From assembly GCA_003439945.1 (NCBI GenBank), contig QVRM01005597.1:62001-126000 (forward strand): 64,000 bases of DNA, written 5' to 3'. Each line of letters opens with the position of its first letter. The first letter of the stretch is position 1. Positions 1 to 13,858 of this stretch are shown in pieces. This stretch comes from Dermanyssus gallinae (Eukaryota > Arthropoda > Arachnida > Mesostigmata > Dermanyssidae). The notes beneath the pieces were generated by a model, which was given only the letters and a program-made list of their open reading frames with translations, ran no database searches and was not told the DNA's origin. The translations under genes were made by a program, and so were the position numbers.

Positions 1-2971
1 TATTTTTAGAACGTTCGAAACATTCGATTCCTTTCGAAATCTCTGCTGTCGGGCGGCTTGTCGGCGTTCCGTCGGTTAAACAGTTCCGCCAATTAGGCTT
101 AACCGGCGGAACCTCAAAAGCGCAGAATTTTAAAAGTTAGGTAATTTCAATCCTCTGGCGATTTCTTTTTTTTGACACGGGACCTAATCATTGGTTCGTG
201 AGGTGGTAAATAATAGGAGAGAGTCCTAACATATCCGGTGCATTGAAGATATGCCTCACAGCAATTCCAAGCCCATACGAAACGGAGCATGGTCTAGAAT
301 TACGAACAACTTCCATTTTCAATTACATATATTAGAGGAGTAATGTTTGTGTCGATTCTATTTGTCAACCGCAAAAAAGTCAGCAGTTGGCAAAAATTAC
401 TTGAGGGTACGTATCACCTTTTATAATAGTCAGTATTGCTCATTAGGCTCGCGGAAACAATTCACTTTAGACTAATTTGAACATGAAATAAAAACAAAAC
501 TGTGACGTTGCAGCCAAACAGTCGACGAAGACTTATTATTTGCAGCAAACGTAAAGTGTGAACATCTACCCCAATTATATTCAATTCGACAACCTCGACT
601 ACAGTCTGCTCCCAAATTCATGCGGCAAATGTGAGGAAAATAGGCCGCAAAATTGTGTTTTATATCGGGGAGTTTCAATTTTAGTGTCTGTTATTGAAAC
701 GAGTTTGTAACGAATGTTGACAATTCCAATTCAATCGAAGGTAGCTGCATGGCTTTCATTGTCTTACCAACCCCTTTTCCATCATTTGCTTGCCTGGTGT
801 CGCCCTACCCTGCTCCGAGCATCCTTAGTACAGCCTCAATGTAGTGGTTATATTTTCCTTAAATTAATATTTTCCCTTTTCTTCGGGTTTTAACTTAATT
901 GGCTACTACCACACAAAGCAAAAAACACAAATAAAGCTATGCAAAATCTTCCGAAAGGTTCATATATTGTTAAACGAGTGAACGAACAATATATATTTAT
1001 ATATATATATATATATAACTCGCCTTTCTTACATAAAGTTGTGTGTAGTACAATAGTCAAATCACAACTGCATTGTGTGAGTCGTGCGCGGCATCTGTTG
1101 CATTAAATTAAGTTTCGCGTGCGCTCATTAGCCATACGCCAAGCGAACAGTTAGTCAATTTATGAGATCTGACTGCCTTTGATGTAATGCACTGCGATAT
1201 ACTGTTAAAGTGTGTAAGCAGTTGGCAATTGGACAGTTGTTGTATCTTCTTCGTACAGACGAATATGGAATCCAGGCGTGGTTAGGATAAACACAACGTG
1301 AAATGATGCGAACATTACGTAGTAAAGCGTTCATGACATAGGTAATGTGATAATCGAAGTCAAAGTCAGATAAAACGTATGTTTCTAGATCCGTTTGTGA
1401 AATTTTTCGAAAGAAGATTTTCGATGATTGTTTAAGTGTGATTAAGGGTCCGTAGCATATTGTCATTATTTGTATAGTTGAAATTATAGACGAAATCGAG
1501 TCTATCATGGTTCATACAAAGGACATGTTCGGTGGAGTGGGTATGCCGTTCATTGATATATATATATATATATATTTCTGAGATACATTTTTGAGAACAT
1601 ATTTTACTTTCATATTGTGAATAATAGCGGCAATTTTTTACACGTTTTAGTTTTATAGGAACTAGGACAGCTGATGTAAAAGTTGCCGGTCTTGAATTCG
1701 AATACTTCCCGCAATCTCCCTCGTACGCGCAGTTCCATATAATTCTGGTAAAACGTCAGCCGGCCCTGTGTGGAAATAATCGGTGTTGATCAACGTGTAC
1801 CTATCGTTGACGGATCGTACGGGGTTAGAAGGGACATAGGTTTCATCTATGGCAAGACGACAACCACTCAAGTGGGTACAGTTTTCCACGATGCCGGATT
1901 GGAACTGAATGATAGAATCCATTTGTTAGCGCGGACTATGCGATCTTTGCGGAGGCGTGAGTCAATGTTCGAAAAGCATTGGAGGCCAACATAACACTTA
2001 ACATTTTCCCTTGGAATTGAAGTGATGTAATCGGTAACGTGATATTGGCGATTTTAGCCATCAGCATCGCGTTGTCATTGATAATCTAATGTCGTACATA
2101 TCATGCAAAGAAATCCGCCACGGGCTAATTAAAGTCTACTGTCCCTGCTCTAGGACTGTTGCTAGACATTCTTCACGCATTGACTAATATTGCTGGTGAC
2201 CTGTACAACGCTTCTGGCACTTCCCTCATCTTCTGCTCAACCGCCCTACGGAACTCTCGCAGTGAAGCCGCTTACCAGATCCTCGATGAACGGCATTGTT
2301 CTCAAAAGACTATAAGTCAGCCTGTTCTGTGCTTTTCTAGAAAGACCCAAAACTCTCGTAAAAAACGTAACCTTCGCAGTGAAGGGAGCGCTAAGCTGCT
2401 GAAAAGATAGGTGTTCCCAAATCCTTGTGATACCATATGATTCTACCGAGGCTACCTTTAGATTCAACAGCTTAGGAAAACGCAGGGGTAGTGGTCATTG
2501 ATAAGGCCCGTTAGATTATTTAGTGTGACAGGAAGAGCCGGTTTTCTTGAATGCCGGTATATAGAATGGCTGAGTTTACTTCCAGGATAGCGACCAGTAT
2601 TCGCGAAAACGAAAAGTCATCGTCATATCGCGTAAAACCCATGCTATTTCCGAGGGATGATTCCGCGCGCCAGGAGACTGGATAATATTTAGTAGCAGCA
2701 GTTTCTTTTTGCAATGCATCACCAAGAGGTTGAGCAGACCGGGTTGCTATTACCTTTTGAAGATTCATGCAAGCATTTTCACCAAGCTGCTGAAATTTCA
2801 CCTGTTTCAAAGCATTTTTTTTACAGAATGCCCTCCAAGGGACGAAATTATTTGTAAATGCGTCGATAAGTGTTGGCGGAGACGGTATGCTCCCAATAAG
2901 CATAACATTTAACTTTAATTTATAAAATACTGAACTAAAACAAGATTAAGTAAAATAGTCATTTCGGTTTC
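1..2971. other. Spacer without a recognised gene
   Basis: AT-rich sequence with short (TA)n tracts near 1000-1017 and 1558-1575. No open frame here resembles a protein family I recognise. On the minus strand between about 2903 and 2246 the translations contain stretches faintly like a reverse transcriptase (a QPLGDAL string followed about 30 residues later by YDDD), which could be an old copy of the retroelement families found elsewhere in the window. The match is too weak to call. The end nearest 2971 is the downstream flank of the Canopy gene. Confidence 0.4.
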
Positions 2972-2977
2972 TTTATT
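2972..2977 (-). terminator. Polyadenylation signal of the Canopy gene
   Basis: TTTATT on the plus strand reads AATAAA on the minus strand, about 75 bases beyond the Canopy stop codon at 3055-3053. The spacing suits a short 3' untranslated region. The hexamer is seen directly; its use is inferred. Confidence 0.55.
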
Positions 2978-3052
2978 GAGTTATTTACATTTGAGACATC
3001 ACTCTGTCTCCATGTTTTGGCGGGTAGTGGTTGTTATATACATAAAGTACTT

Positions 3053-3534
3053 TTAGAGTTCTTCCTTCGCGCTCTTGGGATCTGAGAGCTTTTCGTGAAT
3101 GCACTTGGTCTTCTCCGGGTCATTTTTAAGAACGCGGTCTTCGCAAAGATATTTCATAAGCGGTGTCTTGTCAGTCTCTTTAAAATACCTGTAACGTAGA
3201 ATGGACATACATTAAATGGCTGTGAACATATATATATATATATATATATATAAGAGCACTCCCTTAGTATTTGAGACTTTGGGAGGTCCTGTCCCCCTTA
3301 CGCGTAGACTATGTTGGCAAAGTGAATTAGATTTTTACGTCAGAGCCTATCACTCTACATACAACGAGGAAACGGGGCTTACGTTAGGGGGACTTTGTGT
3401 AGTTGGACTAACCCTAGCTTAGACAACTAGTGATTTTACACGTTCTGTCGAAGACAATGGTTAACTCCGGCGTCGGATTGTGAATAACTTACGGTTTATA
3501 AGTGAAGGAGAAATATTTATTCACATCAAATTGC

Positions 3535-3575
<41 letters not shown>

Positions 3576-4673
3576 TACAAATAGGCGCATATTGCTCATC
3601 ACTGCCTGGTGCTTATCGCCAGGGTTCTATTGACCAGGTAGACTTAATGACTCCGTGAAGCAAAACTAACTAAGCGACTAAACAAGTGTAGGAATAAAAA
3701 CAACATACCATCTTTCGATGTCAGCTTCATGTGACTCGAGCATCTTTTCGCACTGGGTCTTCAAATTAGTCACTTCGGCGGGCGGTTCATCCCAGAGCTC
3801 GTGTGGAATGCCGAGATCAACCTTTACACCTTTGGCCACAAGATTATTAAGTACCTGGAAGGTTTGGGACGTGCCTATGACCCCCATTGCAATACGCGTG
3901 CACGCACCCACACAAAAAACGATGTACGTTAAAGGCCAATCTGGAAATTATATAATCGTAATAATGGAGTGTATATGTGACCCAGCCACATAACCTCTAA
4001 GACCACTGCTCAGACGCATGACCGCCCTCAGGCATGCAAAACTCTTTGAGGTGCTGTTCTGAGACATTCATTAGCTTTACTGCCACGGTATATTTCCGCA
4101 GTCGTTTCCCGTAGCCGGCGTTCAAGTTAACTTGATGCCGCGGTCCTCGACGTCTCGAGTCACCACCAGTCATGAGTCAGGGGGAATCGAGTGCGGTGCA
4201 CGGACTCCGACATATTGCACTAAAGTGCGGTAGAAGAAGTGTCACAAAGGTATACGCATATGGCGAACTAACTGAGCTCGCAGAAATTACTCTTGCTAAC
4301 AATCAGCTTGCTTAATTATGAGGAGCGAATAAAGCTGGGAGCAACGTTTCTCGATATATATTTGTATATGATAAATGTATTTTAATGTAGTTAACATCAT
4401 TAGGCTCAACGTTGAACTTCTGACAAACCTCTGGCAAATCTTGTCGAGTCCGTTCGCTCTTTGTGTAGTCGATACTCGAGCAGTCGATTGCAGACGCTCT
4501 CCAGGGTCTCGATCAGCCGAAGCTCGGAGGTGGCGTACTTTTTCACTTTCCGCTTCTCCGGTGGTGTGTCGATATGGTAGCCCGTCTCAATCACGTCGTG
4601 CGACCGGCCTATACAACCCTCGGCAATACAGCAAAGATATTTCACGTTAATTTCATTGAAAAACCTGAAGCAC

Positions 4674-4738
<65 letters not shown>

Positions 4739-6049
4739 TTTTTATTTATCAGTCGCTTTGCAAAGGATATTTACTATTTCTGAATCCAAAACGCATATTA
4801 CAAGGGTTTCTCAGTCAGGTCCAACTGACTAAACAAAATATTTTGCTTGGACATTTACAAATAAAGATACTAGGGAATGATATATCAGATTAAAGTAATT
4901 ATTTACCGGTAAAAAAACTGTCTATCCTCGCGTCATGCTTCCTATATATATATATATATATATATATCTGTTAATTAGTCTGACCATAAACACTGTGTCC
5001 ACGCAGCATCCTTTCAATGCCACTAATGATTCTTATCCCTATGATTTGTCCGCTATACTTCCGCAGGTTTAGTAGGCACCATGGTGGAATATGAATCACT
5101 AGTCTTTTCTAAAGGACTTCTATATCGAAAGTTACTTTTTGTAGCCGTAAGATTGATGATAGCAGAATCCAAAGATATACTTGAAGAAAGTAATAGACTA
5201 AAGATAGACTAGGGGTTGCCTTATCATTTTTACTTTTCGCAGGATATCCGGAGATCTAGCTCTTCCAGCAATGTACGAGACACAAACTCTGCACATGACG
5301 TTTGCGGCAATGCTTATATACATACCGATCAGAGGGAGCGGATTATGGATAATATATCGAGCAACTAGCCTTTTCTATTCATCTGTCTCGAGCAGAGCCT
5401 GTAAATCATAACTGATTCTAAGGTGGGACTATGGTGGACGTTTCAAGCGTAGCAATGTGCCAGTTAAGTTGGTCGGCTATCTCCTACAGCTCATCAAGGG
5501 CTGCGCAAAGTTAAACATTTCGATCATATCGTGATAGAGTTACTGGCATTTCATCTTCTTACTTCTTTTATTATTTATTACAAAGTGACCCTATTTTAAC
5601 GACTATTTGTCGGCGCATGCCAGAGACAAAACTGGGGCAAACGGCGAGTTTTGCCCCAGATAGTCCTCGTCGCTATGAACTATTAAACCGGTCATTGTTT
5701 CGTTGTGGTCACCTGTGAGCAGGAGTTCGGCGTCGAGTTCGGTGACGAGATATTTGCAGACTTCGCAAGTGTCGGCATAACGAACACCGTACTCTTTCTC
5801 GACAAAGTCCTCATCTCCTTTCGGTCCTTTTTTGTCGACATCGCTGTTTGTGGCTGTCGCCGTTGCAAGAACAGCCGCAGCAGCAATTACAACCACAACA
5901 ACAATTGTTGCGACAAGCCTTGTTGCGACAGCCGGTCTTGTGGTGGACGCCTGAGAGGCAGCATAGCTTCCCGTTCGCATCATTCCTGTAATTTCAGACG
6001 GACCGATTTTGGAAGCAGACCCAAATTCAATCATTCGGCAAACAATCAC
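3053..6049 (-). CDS. CNPY3/4-like: Canopy family ER protein (CNPY3/4, PRAT4-like), four exons
   Basis: Exons read on the minus strand are 6049-5689, 4608-4429, 3874-3709 and 3188-3053. All junctions are GT-AG and keep frame (phases 1, 1, 2), giving 843 nt or 280 residues. The first ATG at 6049 precedes a second at 5983 (MMRTGSYA), after which a long hydrophobic run (VVVVVIAAAAVLA) looks like a signal peptide; either start is possible. The mature part shows the family landmarks: CEVCKYLVTEL, TGRSHDVIETGYHID, LHKERTDSTRFARG, GVKVDLGIPHELWDEPPAEV, then YLCEDRVL and KCIHEK. Six cysteines are placed as in the saposin-like fold. Vertebrate CNPY3 is an ER co-chaperone that works with gp96 in folding of Toll-like receptors; the role in arthropods is inferred. 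The C-terminus is KEEL, an ER-retention-like tetrapeptide. CNPY3 and CNPY4 cannot be separated by eye. Introns hold (TA)n tracts. Confidence 0.9.
3229..3252. repeat. (TA)n microsatellite in or beside Canopy intron 3
   Basis: Pure TA dinucleotide tract just upstream (minus strand sense) of the last Canopy exon. A second tract with a (GA)n extension lies at 3535-3575. Translations rich in YIYIYI across such tracts are artefacts. Confidence 0.9.
4676..4736. repeat. (TA)n microsatellite in Canopy intron 1
   Basis: About 60 bp of uninterrupted TA repeat, inside the intron separating Canopy exons 1 and 2. A shorter tract is at 4943-4968 in the same intron. Confidence 0.95.
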
Positions 6050-6545
6050 TCACTGGCTAAGTTAAATCGTTAATGTGCATTATTCTAGTATAAGTGATAA
6101 ACAGTGCCCACCTCTCTCTGACTTAACATCCGCTATATATATATATAGTGCTCATCGCAAAAGATATTTTTTTTATTTGACTAGCTCTGTCTTTTCTGAT
6201 AATCGCAGATAATTTGAAGTGAATCTTTTTGATTTATCAATCGTTTATTGTCACCTTGGTTAGGTATTGCACATTACACATATATATTATAAGAACATTA
6301 TATCCACAATCCATCCTATGAGATCATATTCAGACTTGTCATCGATGTCATTTTCGTACATTGACCAGCGTGGTATCTTGAACATGATAAGCCACAATAT
6401 TTGCATATACACAGATCACTTAGGTCATGATATCCTTTTTGATTTATCGTAATCTAACTAATGGTTATGCAAAGTACTAACAGCAAACTAAAAGCTTACG
6501 ATAAAGGAGATGTGGGGCTTAATAATTTTAGTCAAGGAATGACGA

Positions 6546-6547
<2 letters not shown>

Positions 6548-6611
<64 letters not shown>
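6548..6611. repeat. (TA)n microsatellite
   Basis: About 64 bp TA tract in the spacer between the Canopy and HAT1 genes. Confidence 0.95.
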
Positions 6612-8984
<2,373 letters not shown>

Positions 8985-8994
8985 TTTATTTATT
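8985..8994 (-). terminator. Polyadenylation signal of HAT1
   Basis: Two overlapping TTTATT hexamers on the plus strand read AATAAATAAA on the minus strand, about 280 bases past the HAT1 stop codon. No coding sequence is visible between, so 8995-9270 is best read as the HAT1 3' untranslated region. Confidence 0.45.
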
Positions 8995-9270
8995 CGATGA
9001 AATTCACAACGGCGCTCTCGCGTAACGGCAACTTCAAATGCGCGAACCGTGTGGATATGTATATATACATAATGAACTGCTAGTTGAACTACGGTGTTAT
9101 GTTAAGGCGAAAGTAGTTAAGATTTCGTGGGACGCATTCCAGAGTCCCTCTGCTCGTTCGGAAAATTATTCCATCCTTTTTTCCAGGAAACACGAAGCAT
9201 GTCGTCCTAGCAACATGCCGGCAAGCGCCGCTGACTGCAATGGCTCCCGACAAAAGCGGTCGTCGTCCGT

Positions 9271-10503
9271 TCAGTCTTTATTGAGTCGCTCGATTACCTT
9301 CAGGTAGACCTCTTCGAGCTCCTTGTACTCGGCATCGAGCCTCTCGATCCGGTTATCCAGCGCAGCCTGGAATTCGGCGTAGGATACGGCCTCTTTCTTA
9401 AACGCCTTCTTGGCCTTCTCGAGATTCAGCTGTTCCTGACGGGCGGCCGCATTAAGGCGATTCTTAACGTCCAGCCGGTACTTCTTGTATTCGGCCGCAT
9501 TGTTCTTCGGCACACTTTTCAGCCGCAGAATCTCGTACACGCGCCGAGCCTGGCGTCGGCCGATTTTCAGCTTGTCGCGCGCTTCCGTACGCATCTCCTC
9601 GCTGAAGCCCTTCGACAGCTTGGCCGGATGGAACGCCGAAAGCCGGTGGCAGTTCTTCGCGTCGAGATAGTCGCGAACTCGGGTCAGCTCCTCGGACGGA
9701 TCCTCGAACGTGATGTCGACGACATCAGCCCGCCCCGTGTAGTGGTTGTAGATCGTCTGCAGTAACTGAACGCCCAGGCCGCGCCTCTGGAACGGTGGCA
9801 GGATCAGGATCTGCGCCAGGCGCGGCCGCTGCTTGTCGGGGTAGGCCCAGTACTTGTACACGGTGCTGTAGCCGCAGAACGTATACCATGTGTCCTCGCC
9901 CTGGCGGCGTTTCTCGTACAGCACGAACGCGTTCCAGTTCTCGTCGTCCGTATCGATGTAGCGCGCGCCATCCACAAACCACATGACGAACGACTCCATA
10001 CGCATGTGGTACTTGCGATACTTGGAATCGGCTACAAGGTTGTGATACACCTCGTACGAGACGGTACAGCCGTCTCCGTCGCCGGCGTCGCTGCTCCACT
10101 GATGCTGAAGCTCGCCCATCGGCCGGAAGTTGCGTTCTTGAGCAAGTTTGGCTGAGAACACATCAATGTTCGTATGAAAGTCGCCCTCGGGCAGCTTCTC
10201 GCCGATAATGGCGAGCACATCGTCGGGTTCCACCTGTTCGGCCTTCTCGAGTGCAATCTTCTCGGCGTACTTCTGACCCAGGAATATCTCGAGACTCGCT
10301 GCGCCGAAGTACAGCTGGACGATAAGATCGCGATAGCCGAAAATCGACTCGCCGTCGCCGAAGAACTGGTGTGACATTTCCGGATTGAATGTCCCCTCAT
10401 CCTTATCGAGGTCTTCGGCCTTATGCACGAGGCGAAACTCGACGGCCTCGTTGGCGTTGATGACATACTGCTCCAGTATGTCTTTTCGAACTGTATGATT
10501 CAT
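9271..10503 (-). CDS. HAT1: Histone acetyltransferase type B catalytic subunit
   Basis: One uninterrupted frame of 410 residues from the ATG at 10503, against 419 in human HAT1. HAT1 transfers acetyl from acetyl-CoA to newly made histone H4 (K5 and K12) in complex with RBBP4/7-type WD40 proteins. Visible landmarks run in order: PEMSHQFFGDGESIFGY; FVMWFVDGARYIDTDDENW; YPDKQRPRLAQILILPPF; the acetyl-CoA loop QRRGLGVQLL; DITFEDPSEELTRVRDYL, with the Glu-Asp pair matching the catalytic EDPS of human HAT1; and RRQARRVYEILRLKSV. A charged, probably coiled tail ends in VIERLNKD. The exon is open upstream to a likely acceptor (TTTTCAG, exon from 10512), so the true start may lie in an upstream exon I cannot identify. 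GC content is clearly higher than the surrounding spacer. The neighbouring SSADH and Canopy genes are split by introns, while this catalytic core is not. Confidence 0.95.
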   Translation of the reverse strand: MNHTVRKDILEQYVINANEAVEFRLVHKAEDLDKDEGTFNPEMSHQFFGDGESIFGYRDLIVQLYFGAASLEIFLGQKYAEKIALEKAEQVEPDDVLAIIGEKLPEGDFHTNIDVFSAKLAQERNFRPMGELQHQWSSDAGDGDGCTVSYEVYHNLVADSKYRKYHMRMESFVMWFVDGARYIDTDDENWNAFVLYEKRRQGEDTWYTFCGYSTVYKYWAYPDKQRPRLAQILILPPFQRRGLGVQLLQTIYNHYTGRADVVDITFEDPSEELTRVRDYLDAKNCHRLSAFHPAKLSKGFSEEMRTEARDKLKIGRRQARRVYEILRLKSVPKNNAAEYKKYRLDVKNRLNAAARQEQLNLEKAKKAFKKEAVSYAEFQAALDNRIERLDAEYKELEEVYLKVIERLNKD

Positions 10504-10513
10504 CTCTGGAAGC

Positions 10514-11748
10514 TGAAAACACACAATCAACACACCTCGATTCATTAGCCGACGATGGTCCGTTACTGCAACTGTACGTAGTATGCAATTACAATCTTTG
10601 GTCAGCTAAATGTCCTACTCAAATCTTAGGAAACAATCACGTACTTAAAGCGTCATGACTAAAATGATCGCCAGCCTGATAGCCGATTAGAATTCGATTT
10701 TCGCTCTTTGCGCATTCATGGAATTCTGTATAGATTAAACTCATGGAAGCAGCGTGTACTATGAAGCCCAGATACCGGTAGTAGTGAAATCAGAAGATAA
10801 GTTTAGTTACTCTTGCTTCTCAAGGGCGATTTGCTTCGGTGAGCCCGTGGCTCATTTCTTCAAGGTTCTTCAGGGGAGAATTTAAGGCATAACACAACAA
10901 GCTAGTTTAAGAGAGAAATTTGTTTCTAGTTGTTTAATCATAAAATAAGCAGATTAATAGAGGATTTAAGGCACAATAGAAACAAGCCAATATAGCAATA
11001 GCAGAATTTCAACTGATCAGGGGAAACGCGCACCGTGTGATGTTTGCAATCTTGAGTAGGGATGTTTGGATGCACGTTTCTTAGCCATACCTTGTATATG
11101 TTCTGTTTGACAATGGGGAAAAACAAGCGACGATACATCGTATGACAACAGCATTAGCGGGAGATTCATCGACGTTACGCGTCGAAGTTCAGAATCATAC
11201 TCAGCCATTCAGCCACGGACGTAATCGAATCCTGCCGTAGTGACACCATTCCTTCAGTTTACGGCGTTTATTTACCGCAGTTTTAAAATAAGTTTTCATT
11301 TTCGGCCTCTTGTAATTCCTCTTACAACCCATTATCAGCGTTCTTCACTACCTGCTTCACTTGACTAAAACCGCTCTTAACCAAGAAACAGACAGAGAAT
11401 ACCCATCCCGCTCACCCCTTACATTATGCCGCCGCCACTTGAAGGTAAACTCAACTAGACCATTCATAGCTGCGAGTTCATCCTGCGAATGACTAACGAC
11501 ATTATTGCGTCAACTTAATACTACAGTTACACAAAGCATAACGAGCACGGTACAAATCGCGTTTGATTTTGCCTCTCGATGTAAAAGCAGGTGGCGGTAG
11601 ACCAACAAAAAACCACTTATGTAATGGGGGAAGAATCGATACACAATGACATCAAATACAGCCCAAATCCACCAACAATAAACACAGTGACTGGCTCTGA
11701 AAACACTCTCGTTTGAACGACTACACATATTTCTGCTAATAGTGATGG
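10514..11748. other. HAT1 upstream region, no gene recognised
   Basis: Probably contains the 5' intron or promoter of HAT1 near 10514-10900. No open frame resembles a known family. The end adjoins the 49-bp minisatellite. Confidence 0.4.
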
Positions 11749-12136
11749 TGGAGTTTGTTCTGAGAATCTTCGTGTGTCGTGCTTAGCAAGCACGAGATGG
11801 AGTTTGTTCTGAGAATCTTCGTGTGTCGTGCTTAGCAAGCACGAGATGGAGTTTGTTCTGAGAATCTTCGTGTGTCGTGCTTAGCAAGCACGAGATGGAG
11901 TTTGTTCTGAGAATCTTCGTGTGTCGTGCTTAGCAAGCACGAGATGGAGTTTGTTCTGAGAATCTTCGTGTGTCGTGCTTAGCAAGCACGAGATGGAGTT
12001 TGTTCTGAGAATCTTCGTGTGTCGTGCTTAGCAAGCACGAGATGGAGTTTGTTCTGAGAATCTTCGTGTGTCGTGCTTAGCAAGCACGAGATGGAGTTTG
12101 TTCTCAGAATCTTCGTGTGTCGTGCTTAGCAAGCAC
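11749..12136. repeat. 49-bp minisatellite, about eight copies
   Basis: The unit contains GGAGTTTGTTCTGAGAATC followed by TTCGTGTGTCGTGCTTAG and CAAGCAC, and recurs every 49 bp (for example TGAGAATCTTC at 11761 and 11810). Copies are almost identical; the last one differs (TTCTCAGAATC). Each unit carries the perfect palindrome GTGCTT-AGC-AAGCAC, so each could form a six-base-pair stem. Units abut directly with no variable spacers, which excludes a CRISPR array. Confidence 0.97.
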
Positions 12137-12505
12137 AGCATAAGGTCATCACCATAAGCAGTGGCATATTCATTGTCATTCAGGATTCTAGCACACAGAC
12201 ATAAGAACATTTCTGACAATAGACGATTCTTCATGAACCTCACATGAACTTCACCGCCGACGCAAGTCCGCTTACCTTGTTTTGCTAGCTGTGATGGCTG
12301 TGATCGTTATGACTGAGAGGTGACGACTTCCAACGCGCGGCTAACGCTGCTGCAGTAGCAGCTGTTGTCGTTGTTGTTACTACAACTTTTGTTTTCGGCG
12401 TTCTGAAGGCCGGCGACCTTCGGACGAAGTTTCTTCCGATGATCCTATTCTATGAAACAACAAACTTTGTGAGTCGGTACCACTCGGTAGCACCACCACG
12501 GCGTA

Positions 12506-12543
12506 CATCTATCTATCTATCTATCTATCTATATATCTATCCG
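12506..12543. repeat. (ATCT)n microsatellite
   Basis: Tetranucleotide tract of about 38 bp. A second tetranucleotide run (AATC)n lies near 12700-12725. Confidence 0.9.
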
Positions 12544-13679
12544 TGTGGGGTCGAACGTATGTATGTGTATTTATGAATATAGGTAGGTTGGCATGTCCGT
12601 GGTAGTGGTAGTTGCGGTGTTGTAGTATCCCGAGCTGCCCGGTTGTTCCGACGACTTATGTCAGCCGATCAGCCAGACAAACAGTCAATCAGTTAATCAA
12701 GCAATCTATCAATCAATCAATCAATGATTGACTAAGAATTGATCGATTTTTTGACGAGCTGCCAATGGCCAGCTCTCTCTCTCTCTGCTTGATGTGGTTC
12801 GTTAGTAGTCGTAGTCTGCTACCAAGCCGAAGTACAGCGAGCAGCTTGTCGAAACTGCCACCGTTTTGATGAATGTTGTTCGATTTGAATCTTCAATCCT
12901 CCGCAACCACCACCACAACCACCACTAGGATCGCTAATACTGCTGTTGTTGCTTCACCACCACTCGGACGGTACGTTCAACCAACCTCTCTGTGTGTCCA
13001 ATCGTTGTCATGAGAGGCTTCAGGCGGCCGCGTCACGTTCCCGCGGTTTTGTCCAGCCGTTGGCCTGTTCGTCTAGATGGAACTGGCAAAAAATCGACCA
13101 TCAATAACGATCATAAACAATTAGCCAGTTGCAACAGCAGAACCACCAGTGCTGTTTCGTAGTGCGCCGCCTTCTTTTTCTTCTTCTTATTCTTCCTATG
13201 GCAGCGTTTTCAAGCAACGTTTTCTTTTTTTCTCTTCGTTCCGTCTGATTTCGCGTTCCGTCTCTGCCCTGTCTCGCTCTCTCTCTCTCTCTGGCTTTGT
13301 CGAATATCTTTTGGCCGGCCGAGATCTCGCGTTGTCGTTGTGGGTCGTCCAGTTGTGGCTCTAGACGAATTGGGCGAGAGACAGTTTTGGCGACCAGAAA
13401 CAAGCAATTGGCGGGACGGCACGTTTCTTCTGCCGATTGTTGTTGGTTCGTGGCCGAGCTGAGGGTGAGTCGGCCGCTCTCTCTCCCTATTTTATTTCTC
13501 TCCGTGCCGTCTCTCTCTCTCTCTCTCTGTATCTGGCCGTATCTCTGTATCATCCGTATCTCTGTATCGGCCGCCCGCCTGCGTTCGCGCTCTCTGCAGA
13601 CCTTCTCTATCTCCAGCGTGTTGTTGGCGCCAAAGCCATAGCGATTGCATAGAAGCTTCATGCTTCTATGCGAAGCAGC

Positions 13680-13747
13680 GGCAGGCAGACAGACAGATAG
13701 ACACACAGACAGACATACAGACAAACAGATCGACAGACAGAAAGACA
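13680..13747. repeat. Degenerate (CAGA)n tract
   Basis: Imperfect CAGA/TAGA tetranucleotide repeat immediately upstream of a truncated SINE. Confidence 0.85.
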
Positions 13748-13756
13748 GCGTATACA

Positions 13757-13858
13757 TTGCACAATTATATTTATAGGGTTCGTCTTACAAAGCAATGCAA
13801 TAGCAATAGTCCGTGTGGGCAAGCTAAAGATTGGCTGATGGCGTCAGCCCCGAAAAAC
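13757..13858 (+). mobile_element. Headless fragment of the tRNA-derived SINE
   Basis: Matches the non-tRNA body of the SINE at 43144-43323: TTGCACA, then TATTTATAGGG, a variable middle, then TTGGCTGATGGCGTCAGCC and CGAAAAAC. The tRNA-like head with A and B boxes is missing, so it is a 5'-truncated copy. Recognition rests on direct comparison of the copies in this window. Confidence 0.7.

Noticed and set aside
2246..2903. A reverse transcriptase fragment on the minus strand
   Set aside because: Only short strings (QPLGDAL, YDDD) resemble RT motifs and their order and spacing are loose; insufficient for a call.
9725..10466. Frames of 124 and 144 codons on the minus strand and several on the plus strand inside HAT1
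   Set aside because: Shadow frames of the GC-rich HAT1 exon; their translations are arginine- and serine-rich without domains.
11749..12136. CRISPR-like array
   Set aside because: Repeats abut directly without variable spacers, the unit is 49 bp, and the genome is eukaryotic; it is a minisatellite.
13101..13757. A 218-residue protein on the minus strand
   Set aside because: Composition follows (CAGA)n, (CT)n and other simple repeats; no domain or family similarity is visible.
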